This document shows, piece by piece, positions 32,183 through 64,000 of a stretch of DNA of 64,000 nucleotides. Position 1 is the stretch's first letter. Every line of letters begins with the position of its first letter. Where the stretch lies: contig CM067444.1 of the NCBI GenBank assembly GCA_034508935.3, positions 75,671,867 through 75,735,866 on the forward strand, read 5' to 3'. The translations under genes and the position numbers were made by a program. This DNA is from Berghia stephanieae (lineage: Eukaryota; Mollusca; Gastropoda; Nudibranchia; Aeolidiidae). The notes under the pieces were generated by a model that was given only the letters and a program-made list of their open reading frames with translations, searched no databases and was not told the origin of the DNA.

Positions 32183-32855
32183 GTAGGTACTTTGGTAAAC
32201 GTCCATTTGACCCTCCAGCAGGGAGCCGATAAATGGCCTAGTGGCTGTGACCCGATTTTTTGGACTTTTGAGTGATGGGTCTCAGAAAAAGTTCCATAGA
32301 TTTTTTGTTTATGGATGGATTTTAATGATTTATGTCTTATTTTCTTCAGGAGAAATTACTCTATCGTTTGGTGTAGTTTATTTTAAAATCAATGACAATT
32401 TAGTATAACTTTTGATTATGGATAAAATAGGGTATAATTTAGCTTTGGATAATTAAAAGATTAGAACTTGGTAAATCAAAATTTCATGCTGGCACGTTTA
32501 TTTAACATCTTAACTTTTTTATAAAATTAAATTCAGGGCAAAGTTGTATACCGCATCCATGAAATTCGTTCCAGTAAAATCCTTACTCAAATCTTAGCGG
32601 CCATTTTAGACCAGTTTTGAAATCCAAATGGTGGTTACTACCGGAAATGCAACAATTGTCAGGTCACAAAGTCCGTCAGTAAATAACAAAGGCAAATAGA
32701 AGACCATTTTTCAGCCTTTAAACTAACATAACTTTGTTTCTGCTTATCTGATTTTCACAATTTTGGTATCATTAGAATCGTGTTGAAAAGCACTTAAAAA
32801 TGATATAGGTTTCATTGAGCTCAATCCAATTTGAATTTTTTACCAAAGTACCTAC
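32183..32855. mobile_element. Segment bounded by a 17-bp perfect inverted repeat
   Basis: gtaggtactttggtaaa at 32183-32199 is matched by its exact reverse complement at 32839-32855, 670 bp apart. Similarity continues partly outward. No transposase frame and no clear duplication. It may be a non-autonomous DNA element or chance within AT-rich DNA; the length makes chance unlikely. Confidence 0.45.
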
Positions 32856-32879
32856 CATAAGGAATTGGGTTATCATTTC

Positions 32880-33629
32880 CGCTGTGATTATCCCCAGACA
32901 CCTGTCTGGGGATAACATAATTCGTTATCCCCAGACATATATTTGAAACTCCGCTCTTTTAAACAATTATCCACATTCCAGAATATGGAATGTTTCCAAA
33001 ATGCACATAGAAATAAGGAAAGTTAATAAAATATATATAAAAACATAAAAAATTAACCAACATTAAATCAGTTGTTACTACATATACATAATATGCGTCG
33101 ACCTCGAAGTGGGTGTCATGGCCGAATGGTTTCGTCGTGTGCCCTGGAAGTTTTACCAGAATCGACGTTGTGGGTTCGAATCCTGGTTCCGCCACTTTTT
33201 TTTTTTTAATTCCGTCTTCTTTTATTTCTTTTTTTTTTGTGCAAATCTATTCTTTTCTCCTTTTTGTTTGACCTTTTGTTCCGTTTCTGAGCATGATTTA
33301 CTTAAATTTGTTTGTTTGTTTTTTTAATAATTATTGTTTGTTTTTTTCCTCCTCGATCTGACCATTTGGTCGCTCTCTGAATATTTCTGTTTGTTTGCTT
33401 TTTAATTATTTATTTTTTAGGACACTTTTTGATATCCGAGTGGGGACAAATATGACAATTTTCTAGAAACTAGAAAGGAACTAAGAGAGAGAGAGAGAGA
33501 GAGAGAGTTAAAAAAAACCCAGGTGTCTGGGGATAATGACAGCCCAGCCTTTTCGTTATCCCCAGACAGGTGTCTGGGGATAACCAATTTTCATTATCCC
33601 CAGACAGGCGTCTGGGGATAATGACAGCC
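32880..33629. mobile_element. Non-autonomous transposon with palindromic TTATCCCCAGAC ends
   Basis: Identical 9-bp flanks tatcatttc (32871-32879 and 33630-33638). The left end (gctgtgattatccccagaca...) and the right end (reverse complement gctgtcattatccccagacg...) form inverted repeats of about 60 bp. Eight half-sites of (t/a)ttatccccagac occur at about 32888-32938 and 33519-33620, mostly paired head-to-head as 26-28-bp palindromes. The right end holds an extra palindrome. The middle carries a tRNA-like sequence (33110-33198) and T-rich DNA. No coding capacity. A 9-bp duplication fits Mutator-like elements; 8 bp plus a chance base would fit hAT. Confidence 0.75.
33110..33198 (+). other. tRNA-Leu/Ser-like sequence (pseudogene or SINE head)
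   Basis: Box A tggccgaatgg and box B ggttcgaatcc are close to consensus, with a long middle as in type II tRNAs, and a T run follows. The two ends (gggtgtc and tccgccac) do not pair into a good acceptor stem, so a functional tRNA is unlikely. It sits inside the palindromic-motif element. Confidence 0.5.
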
Positions 33630-33740
33630 TATCATTTCAGTCGTGCAAATAAGTGCACATCAAGCACAGCCAATAGACTCAAACTCAATAGAACTAGAAC
33701 GACCAATGTAGTAGGCTCAGTATTCAGACTCGATATACTA

Positions 33741-34897
33741 CAGCTCACTCTGCTTAACCGCACATCGGTTAATCACACACTCCGCTTACACGCTACACAT
33801 TCCCGAAGAACTGATTTTTTTCTATATAATCACTCAACTTAATTGCACACCTCCTCCGCTTAATCACTACACATTGATTCCATCTTGATTGGAAAAAAAT
33901 ATCTAAAAAATACAACCTAAAAAAGGATAATGAAAATGGGTTTCTCATTGATCCATTCCCGCACGTTAATATCATATGATGCGTGAAAAAGCTTTTCCGT
34001 CAATGCAATTCCACTGTCCCTAGGACCCCGACTAGGTCAGACTTGCAATGTTTGTTAGCTGACATCAAAGGATTACCATACATGACGGGCTAATTGACTC
34101 AGCACAGCACTTGCTGACTGCATCACACGGTGTGAAACGTGATTGGAGTCCACCCAATGCTGTGTGTTTGTTTACATTGTCTGACCACTCGATTGCCATT
34201 CTCTACCTGTGCATTGTTTTCCTCTACTAGACCATGAACAATAAGAAAGGATTAAAGAGAGGACTCGCATGTCATCTTTTGATGGATCTTTACAGTCCCT
34301 GTCCACATTGATAGACCCAAAAGGCAACTGAACTGGCATCAACTCAAGGCACGTGTTTGTCCCCATCAGAAGGCTGGCTTTCGAGATGGAAAGGTTGACA
34401 GAATGTTGTGTTTAGAAAAAAAGATGACGAAAAACACTATGCTCATGTCTCTTCTGCCAGCCAATGGAGTGAGGATGATTTGAAACAACTTCAGCAGTAC
34501 GACTCCAATGACATTTACAATGCACACGAGATGGGGCTTTACTATAATCAATGCTTCACAATTATTATTCTTACAAACAATAATGTCACATTTTGTTGTC
34601 GAAGAAATATGAAAAAGAAAAGGATGTTTTAAAAGACAATAAAAGCCCGAAAAAAAACAAACCAATTAAATAAAAGAAACAAACGAACAAAAAAAAACAA
34701 CCCTTATAATGAGTCTAATGTCTTGAACATGATGGTCCCAAGCCCATAGAATATTCAAATGGGAGGTTCCTATATGAATGGCACATGAAAGCACGTGCTT
34801 AGATGCGAATTTTTAGGTTCTCCGCTTAATCGCACACTCCGCTTAATCGACACACTAACACGAACTCCCGAGGGTGTGCGATTAAGGGAGTCGAGTG
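33741..34897 (+). mobile_element. Pogo/Tigger-type DNA transposon remnant
   Basis: Ends cagctcactctgcttaacc and (reverse complement) cactcgactcccttaatcg, each next to TA, as in Tc1/mariner-pogo elements. Sub-terminal cgcttaatcgcac-type motifs repeat. One plus frame (34408-34560) contains DSNDIYNAHEMGLYYN, corresponding to the pogo/Tigger block DIYNADETGLYY. Here Asp and Thr of the catalytic DET are changed (HEM). Most of the transposase is gone. Length is about 1.16 kb. Confidence 0.75.
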
Positions 34898-35140
34898 TAT
34901 TAGGACTGGACTCAGTCTGAATAGTCTCCCATGGCAGTATGGTTTTTGTTTGTTTTTTAAATTGTTTTTCTTTGTTTTGTTTTGAATTTGGTTTTATTTT
35001 AATTAGGCCCTATTAATAATAATTACATAAAATTGATGCAAATGAAAATAACAATTATAGTAACTATGGCATAATTCATATTTTTAAAAAATTCTTCTGT
35101 CTAAATAGACACGATTAAATATCTCCACACATTGGGTAGA

Positions 35141-35211
35141 TTGTCGTGTATAAGTATAAGCTGCTTGACTCTTGATTGGTAGGTCCTGGGTTCAAATCCC
35201 AATGGGGACAA
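35141..35211 (+). other. tRNA-like sequence, probable pseudogene
   Basis: A 71-nt stretch with ttgtcgtgtataagtataag at the start, tcctgggttcaaatccc as box B arm, and gggacaa at the end, so the outer five bases can pair. The D and anticodon arms are irregular. It could be a decayed tRNA gene or SINE head. Confidence 0.4.
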
Positions 35212-35932
35212 CTTAATTTTTCAATGTAAATTTTTTAAAAATCTGCTTCTGTTGTCAAAATAGTTTTACTAGTATTGTTTTTAAAATTTTCTTTTATCTT
35301 TTTAAAAGCTTATTTGTTTTTTGTTTTTTTTTTATTTTTCTTCCTCTATTTTTCTTTCATTAATTTGTCATTGTCTTTCCATGTATTATTTTACCATGTT
35401 TTATCATTATTATAATAATTAGACATTGTTCTCACAACAGTAAACTTACAAAAGTCAATGCAATCAGTGCGAAATTTTCTGAGCGATACCTAGTACAATC
35501 TAGCAGGTAACACTAGATATCGCTCTAACAGAGCGGCACCTTGTTTTTAACTACGAAATGCATTTGTAGCTAAAAATTAGTGACAAACTGGAGACTAGGG
35601 AGTAGGGCTAAATAATTAGAAACAAAAACAAAAACAAAACTTTGTTATCTTCCTGCCACAAAACAATTTACAGCAAAATGCACAATACTTTTCACTGTCT
35701 ATCCAACCAATTTTGTGTTTTTATAATATTGTAATCTTTTATCTTATTCAACGAAAAAAAAAAATGTCATTTCAAAACATATGAATCAAATAGTCCTCTG
35801 TAGTGCAATTGTGTTTTGAGACCAAATCTGTAACAGTATTGCAGTAATGGAATATTAAAATATGAATTTGTTCATTATTCAAAAGTCATTGTTTTTTTTT
35901 AAAAATTGATTCGAATAAATTGTCTTTTCCAG

Positions 35933-53240
<17,308 letters not shown>

Positions 53241-53503
53241 ATTTTATTGTGCTTTAAGTCTTTGAAATCTTGGCATTGCTTAATTGAAAAGAAGTGTTCA
53301 TTGTTGAAAACCCTGGTTGATGAATGAAAAAATCCAAAGTTAAACTATTTTTTAATCTGATTTATCTTACACATTTTTGAGCGAGCATTTTCCATTAAAG
53401 AACATTCTCCAAAATTCTGTTAACTCTCTCCTTACCCATTATTTTCAAGATTTTTACTGAAATGTCATACCGATCCAACACACAAAATTAATTTTTAATC
53501 CCA

Positions 53504-53509
53504 AATAAA
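53504..53509 (+). terminator. Possible polyadenylation signal of the unnamed gene
   Basis: AATAAA about 265 bp after the stop codon at 53238-53240. Confidence 0.3.
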
Positions 53510-53942
53510 AAACCCAACAGGTATATATGACACATAATTACAAAACCACTTTAACAAACATAACAATGTTCAAATAACGTGATTTATAAAATGAATTTGA
53601 ATAAGAAAAATATATCGTAACAAATGTGGTTTCCTGCGATTGGTAAGGAGACGGTTAATTTAGTGTTTTGGAGAATGTAAACACAACTCTTTGTGAATTG
53701 TTTACTCGCCAAAAAAAACATTGGACAATTCCGGGAGGAAATCTATTATGAAAGTCTCTGCAAAAATATACTAATTGAAATTGTTTAAAGTAAAATACGA
53801 GGGCAATTTTCCTCATGCCAAAATTTGATGATAAAAATTGTGTTCATGATTGTTATAACTGAGTAATGAGTCTCATTGGGAGCTTTCATTGCTATTCTCT
53901 AAACAAGTAAATCCGACAAGTACTCTATGCAAAGTGATGGAA

Positions 53943-53943
<1 letters not shown>

Positions 53944-54029
<86 letters not shown>
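53944..54029. repeat. (GA)n microsatellite
   Basis: About 86 bp of GA repeats in the region downstream of the unnamed gene. Confidence 0.97.
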
Positions 54030-54032
<3 letters not shown>

Positions 54033-54290
54033 TAGAGGGGGGGGGTGATTGATGGATCGATTTGATTGATTGATTGGAACAAGGAATACTTTAAAAACTT
54101 ATTTAAGACAAAAGAGAATCAGAAATTATCTTTACTCTTTGTTTTTTTTTGAATGAGTGATCCAAAAGGAATATGGAGTAATTTAAGGCCATATGTAGAA
54201 TTACCTGTAGTGAAGTTTCACATAAGATTATGATGCACATATACATAATATGACTGCAGAGGGGAGTGGCTGTCACGATATTTACATGCC

Positions 54291-54520
54291 TTTGTATATA
54301 TCATTATCATAATGCATAGTAGTAGCACTAGAAAAACGTAAGAACTACTTTTACTTACAGTCATTTCCATTTCTAAGTTCCATCTTAAGTAGCTATATCT
54401 AATCCTTTGTATATATCATTATCATACTTCATAGTCGTAGCACTAGTAAAATTTAAGATCTAATTTTACAGTCATTTCCATTTCTAAATCTGCAAGTTCC
54501 ATATGTAGCTGTCTAATCAA
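54291..54520 (+). repeat. Tandem duplication of ~115 bp
   Basis: Both units start tttgtatatatcattatcat (54291 and 54406) and continue with catag(t/c)agtagcacta-like and cagtcatttccatttctaa blocks. Divergence is moderate. No function seen. Confidence 0.75.
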
Positions 54521-55000
54521 TCCTTGAATCACGATTTTTTCATATTTCAGACATTCATATTATGTCGGATGCCTCAGTAATTAAATCAAAAATTTGAAAT
54601 CGTGTTATTAAACGACTGCAGATCTAGTTTTTGGGATACTTTTTTTCTTGTATTTTTTGTTCTGTTTTGTCTGACACTATTTCATACACACCTTTTCAGA
54701 TTTATATTTCACACTAATCTCCCAAATTTGCCACTGTAATTGAGGTAGAGCTAACAATCACACTGTAAAATATATTGGATTTACAAAACTCCAATGGTGT
54801 CATACTCAATGATATCGCACCCAAGAAAGAAGTCTTGTCCACAGGACAAAAACAAAAGTTTGATTTTGTTTTAAACTAACATCCTTTCCGTAGCAGATAA
54901 TTGATTTAGTTTTGGCTTTTATTAAATGAAAACTTAGGGTCAAGTTTGTTTTTCTTTTTAAGGAGTTAAAGCAATTCATTGAATCTCAACTCTAAGGTAT

Positions 55001-55465
55001 CTTCTTCTTCTTCTTCGTTCCTCTGATGGACATCTATGGCTGCAGTCCGATATCTGCTATGAAGTCTGTGGTCCGCTTTAGGTCCTCAGCCTCACCATAG
55101 AGCTTTGTGTTGAGTGTTGTAGGGGTGACCCAGTGGTTCGAACGTTGCACGTTGTATAATGGGCAATCCATAAGCACATGTAAAGTGGTTTCATGGTCGG
55201 TTCCACATGGGCAATAAGGGGTTGTTCCAATACCTAGCTTTGTAAACATATGTCCTCTTAGTCTATTGTGTCCTGTTCGGAGGCGGAATAGAGTGACTTG
55301 GCTACTTCGCTGAATGGCATGGATTGGATCCTGCTTGTTGTGTTCTAGGTGTGTGTCATTCCTTTCTTTGTCTATTTTTAGCTTTATTATTTTCTTTTGC
55401 TGATGGTAAGTGATTGACGACTTCGGTTGTTCCTTCTGGGCTCCTTCTTTGGCCAGTTGATCGGT
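55001..55465 (-). mobile_element. Young 5'-truncated LINE with RNase H region
   Basis: Flanked by identical 12-bp actctaaggtat (54989-55000, 55466-55477). On the minus strand one frame runs from the break to a stop near 55034: TDQLAKEGAQKE (RNase H end), FRLRTGHNRLRGHMFTKLG, CPCGTDHETTLHVLMDCPLY, LYGEAEDLKRTTDFI. The CxC...H...C zinc-knuckle-like end is typical of RNase H-bearing LINEs. The 3' end carries a (GAA)n tail. The frame is uninterrupted in what remains. Confidence 0.9.
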
Positions 55466-56290
55466 ACTCTAAGGTATATTATGTAGACTTTTCAATCTAT
55501 TTCGGAAAAAAAAAACCCCATAAAAAAACAATAAACAAAAGAAAGTGTTTAGGCTTTAACTTTAAATAATGTTTTAATCAAGAATCATCACAATATAAAA
55601 GTAGTTGAGAGCACTGATATAAAATTGGAATGTTTCATTTGATTTTACCCATCGTAGACCATAAAACACCTTTCCTATCTCAAGGCGTCATTTTAGTACA
55701 AGCATTTAATATATGTTACTGTCTCCTATAAGATGAGTGGAATGAGCATAATTTTTCATTATTTTATTTTTTGGTGTGGGTGGGCTCATTGTTATTTGAA
55801 AATTGTTATTCAGTAGAGAAATTCTTGTCAATTTCTTTTTTCATCCATGCATTCCGTATTGTCATTTCCTGTTGCAGGAAAAGCCCATTGATGCTTTCAC
55901 AACTGAAATGTTTCCCTGACTGACTTTAAATCTCAATTATGTTGCTATAACTGATGCTTATAAATCCGTCCAGCAAATTATATTTATATATTGTATATTT
56001 ACATTTCTTCCTATCTCTAAAGCTGAATTTTCAAGACATTTCTAATTTTATTGAATGGCAAATAAAATTTTTCTTCATTTAAGAAGTAGTCTATTTTTCA
56101 CTTCTTTTCATCGTTACAGCTTACCAATTTGATCAGGATATTGTACAATAAGTAATAGGTTGCTGAGGCTATTGGTTCCTTTCCTGATGAAAATAAAGTA
56201 GTATATAGAGTCATAAGTCCCTTGGGGTCGGAAGTTATTTTACTACAATTTGCTTGCTAACCTCCTGGTTAGATATCTCATTTATCGCAA

Positions 56291-56500
56291 CTGTATATTG
56301 ATGCATTGTATATATTCAGACAGATGCAGATGTGCATTTCTAAACATTCAGTTTATTCATCTTTTACTTTGACATTGAGTGTCTTCTACATTAAAGTAAC
56401 TTAGTAACGCAATAAATGGAAGAGAACCTAAATAACATTTATATAATAAGTGTGCAAACATCTAATTTAAGTACTACTGGTGAATAACATGTTACTGTTA
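56291..56500 (+). repeat. Spaced direct duplication, copy 1
   Basis: gtatattgatgcattgtata, atgtgcatttctaaacattc, ctttgacattgagtgtcttc and gtgaataacatgttactgtt recur in order at 57047-57258, at about 90-95% identity by eye, 756 bp away. Copy 1 ends at a poly-C tract. Confidence 0.9.
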
Positions 56501-57046
56501 CACCCCCCCCCCCCCCCCCCCCCTCCCTCTTAGCAAGGAACAAAATTATTTTTAAACAACTTGCTGTGGTCATCACGTCAAAGATACCTGAAATAAAAAA
56601 AAAGCAAGAGACCTCTTGACCTCGACCCAATGGAGGGCATTATTGTGTCCCTGTATCCACCTACTGTTTGTGTGATGTTACCTAGTCACCTCATGACATC
56701 TCCAAATCCACTTGTGAATATTTTGTGAGTGGAGTGAATATCTTGTGTTTGCAAGCCTAAAAACCTTTCTATTTCTAGTGATATGAGCCAATTCATGTCT
56801 TAAAATGAATGGGCTCATATACATGCCAAGAAACGACTGTACTGTAAGTCTGCTTTGTTCAATGGAGATGCCTTTGATTTAATGTTGTCGCATTTTGTGG
56901 CATCTACATGAGCTCCTTCTGCATTTCATGTCAGGCAAAAAGTATGGCATTGGAACTTGATTGGCAGTCATATTTCAGATTACTAGTATACAAACTATAA
57001 TAATCTGTTAACATCTTACCTTATGAATGGTTTACCGCTATCACCA

Positions 57047-57258
57047 TGTATATTGATGCATTGTATATATCACACAGATTCAGATGTGCATTTCTAAACA
57101 TTCAGTTTATCCATCTTTTACTTTGACATTGAGTGTCTTCTACATTCAAGTAACTTAGTAATGCAATAAACGGAAGAGCACTAACATAACATTTATATAA
57201 TAAGGTGTGCAAACATCTAATTTAAGTATTACTGGTGAATAACATATTACTGTTACAA
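57047..57258 (+). repeat. Spaced direct duplication, copy 2
   Basis: Partner of 56291-56500. Here the C tract is absent and the sequence runs on as acaacaactactctc. No flanking duplications or terminal repeats were seen. Confidence 0.9.
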
Positions 57259-58835
57259 CAACTACTCTCAACCTGATCTAAAAGATCAAGCTTCCTGGTC
57301 ACTGATGGTCAGAAAAAAAGAAACTAGGTGGTCTCAACTGTAACCAAAACTGATCACTTTGCTTGTTAGTTGACTACTCAAACAAAAGAATCAGAGACAC
57401 CCCCAATATTTCTTTTTGCCTCTTTATCTGTTCTCTCTCTATGAAGCATTTATCTACCTTTTTGTGTGGCAAAGAAGGACGCCTGTCTGCATTTGATATT
57501 TATTCCTTGTGAATGGTATGTGCATATTGTATAAAAACTATCTCTTTTGGTAGATTTCCCTATCTCTGTAAGTTTGATTTTAAAAGACTTCAAAAATCAA
57601 AAATTTAAAAAAAAAAAAAAAAAGAATTTTATTTCAATAACAATAAATTTAATAAATAATCAAATTTTCATCATTTACATACAAAAATTGTAACATGCAT
57701 TCGGCTCTCATTAATAAATAATCAATAAATATACACATTCGTATGTGAAAGTCCCCTCCATAATTTAGCATTAATTTATGAGTCAAAAGACACTAAAACG
57801 GGATTCCTTCAAAACAACGTACAAAGAGATTCTTCAATTCACATCATTAAAAAAATGTAATTAACAAACACAGGGAAAATTTCTGAACCAGGGCCTGTGA
57901 AAACCCAATAGTAGTGAAATATTCAAACCAGGGCCTTTGAAAATCAAAGTGTATTGCTTCATGGTGGGGACAAAAAGTCACATATGGATGAGACACAATG
58001 ATATGGCAGAGAGAAGAGGTAGCAAAAGTGGTCTTATTTAGGGGCCCTCCCAACCAAATCAAAGGTAAATCGGTAATAACAGAGGTGCAGAAACCCCCTT
58101 AATATCTCCAAATGCAATGCATTAGCTGATATTAGGTTCGAGCAAGCCTAGACCTAAAGGCAATGAGAGCTATGCTAGGCCTAGTTTGTGAACACTGTGT
58201 GTTTGTGTAAATAGGCTACTTCCTTCTATACTACATAATTTTCAGTATAGCAGGCAGACAATGAGTAGCACACAACATACACACACACAATGGTGAGCTT
58301 GAAGTGTGTGACACTACAATGATCTTTCAAAAAGTGGTTTAGGCAATTTGGGTTGCTCACTTGAAATTCGGCTATAACAGGATTTGTTTATAACACAGAC
58401 TTTAGGCTAGTCCCAACATTACTATTGTACTGAGGCTCCTCTGTATAAAGTTTATTTTAAGTAATACTTATAAGCAAATATCAGTTTGAAAATATAAATA
58501 ATATTACTATAAATAGGTGAAAACTAATATAAAAAGAAGAGATACTTTACACGGAATTTTGGCTGTAGTATTAGCTAGCAGAAGTAATAGTAGTAGTACT
58601 AGCGGTACAGTCGTAATGATGATGTGGTAATGGTGGCATATGCCGGTGAACTATCAACTCCATTGACAAAAATATCAATCAACCGGCAAGACTGACCTAG
58701 AAATTTTATTCGCCAGCAAACTTTGACCCATGCATGAGGTGCCTGAGTAATCAGAAACACCCCAGTGTCTGATGACAGTACAGAAAAGCACAGAATTTTA
58801 GTTCGTCAAAAATCACACAAAACAGTCAAGTAGAT

Positions 58836-63078
<4,243 letters not shown>

Positions 63079-63502
63079 CTATTAGGTACAAAACATTGTC
63101 AATTAACAATCCACCAGTATGCAAATGTTATAAATAAAACAAGAAGATTATCAATGAATGAAATAAGATTAAAAAAAAAACAACAAAAAACAAACAACCC
63201 AACACTAAAAAAAAAAAAATTAACCAATTAAAATATAAAAACAGCCCTCAGGCATCCCTAATTCATAAGTAACTGTTCATCCATTCTAAAATGTTGCTGA
63301 TGGTATGTTGTTTATATATTCATCATCATAATAAAATAATCATTACTATCATCATTATCATTGCTATATTATTATTATTATTATATTATTATTATTATCA
63401 TTAATAATATTGCTATTAGTATATTATTATTGCAACTACTATCAGGACTATTATCATTATCAACATTTTTATTACTGTTAATATAACTTATATTATCATA
63501 AT

Positions 63503-64000
63503 TTGGATAATCGCAACTCGGTTAATCGTAACATTTCCCAAGAAACGGAATTAATTCTACATAAAAGTCTCTGGTTAATTGCAACAAACTTTTGCCCTCA
63601 AAAAGTGATTAATTCAAGAAATCAATCTAACAAAATATCATGCTTTAATTTCATTATGGATGAAGTCGTGACAGGTTGAAAAATCGAGAGTGAGCGGGAT
63701 TTAATGCTACAGTAGAGTGTCACTACTTTATTAGAGACAAAAGAGAGCAGGGCATTGCAGTATGGGTTTGTGATATCATCTATGATCATTAAATAGGAGG
63801 AGAGGGGGCTGGGCATTCATTAAAACCGGTAGAGAATGACAGTTGTAATGAGAGACTGGGCGATATCCTTTGTTTTGGGATTTACAACTGTGCATTGTGA
63901 CCAACGAGTTTGGTGAGAGATTACTGTCACTCATCACGGTTAATCTCTTTGACTCTTAAAAAGGTTGAGAACAAAAGAGTGAAAGTGAATCAAATCTGAA
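63503..64000. mobile_element. Second copy of the pogo/Tigger-type MITE, running off the window
   Basis: ggataatcgcaactcggtta followed by acatttcccaagaaac, tctctggttaattgc and catcacggttaatctc matches the copy at 43982-44769 in order. The first 13 bases of the terminus are replaced or lost. Its right end is outside the window. Lies in the STK40 intron upstream of exon 63078. Confidence 0.8.

Larger units (their letters stand above)
55478..58835. other. Intergenic region between convergent unnamed gene and STK40
   Basis: AT-rich DNA with poly-C (56503-56523) and poly-A (57605) tracts and a spaced duplication. No supportable gene. Confidence 0.6.

Overview
The window is a stretch of animal nuclear genome. 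It is AT-rich with long introns, dense microsatellites ((GA)n, (TAA)n, (TA)n), tRNA-derived SINEs, L2/CR1-type LINE fragments, hAT, mariner and pogo/Tigger-type DNA elements, and GT-AG introns. The host genes are TMEM39, STK40 and a yellow/MRJP gene. TMEM39 and STK40 are animal genes. Yellow/MRJP genes are best known from arthropods and are also reported from amphioxus and some other invertebrates. Together with the repeat style this suggests an invertebrate with a moderately large, repeat-rich genome, plausibly marine. I cannot place the phylum from sequence alone.

Layout. 1-1878: intron of a yellow/MRJP gene holding a hAT-like element with an 8-bp target duplication. 1879-2973 (+): the long last exon of that gene. 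2974-9240: intergenic, with old SINEs and a GA tract. 9241-29580 (-): a complete TMEM39 gene, which I rebuilt as nine coding exons with consistent splice phases and a 446-residue product. Its introns hold a degenerate hAT transposase gene, a hAT-type MITE, LINE and SINE copies and a decayed mariner. 29.8-34.9 kb: an accessory-looking strip with a SINE interrupted by a compound inverted/tandem element, an element flanked by a 9-bp duplication and carrying a palindromic TTATCCCCAGAC motif, and a pogo/Tigger remnant. 35933-53240 (+): a 16-exon gene for a Ser/Lys-rich, probably coiled-coil protein that I do not recognise. It has an alternative terminal exon and a one-base frame offset in its largest exon. 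53.2-58.8 kb: intergenic, with two local duplications and a young 5'-truncated LINE. 58836-63078 (-): the last four coding exons of STK40, whose 5' part lies beyond the window.

The host genes are unrelated housekeeping or structural genes and show no sign of forming a pathway. Yellow and TMEM39 converge, TMEM39 and the unnamed gene diverge, and the unnamed gene and STK40 converge. The most unusual structures are the elements at 30127-31430 and 32880-33629. I saw no retrovirus, LTR element, Polinton or CRISPR-like structure.
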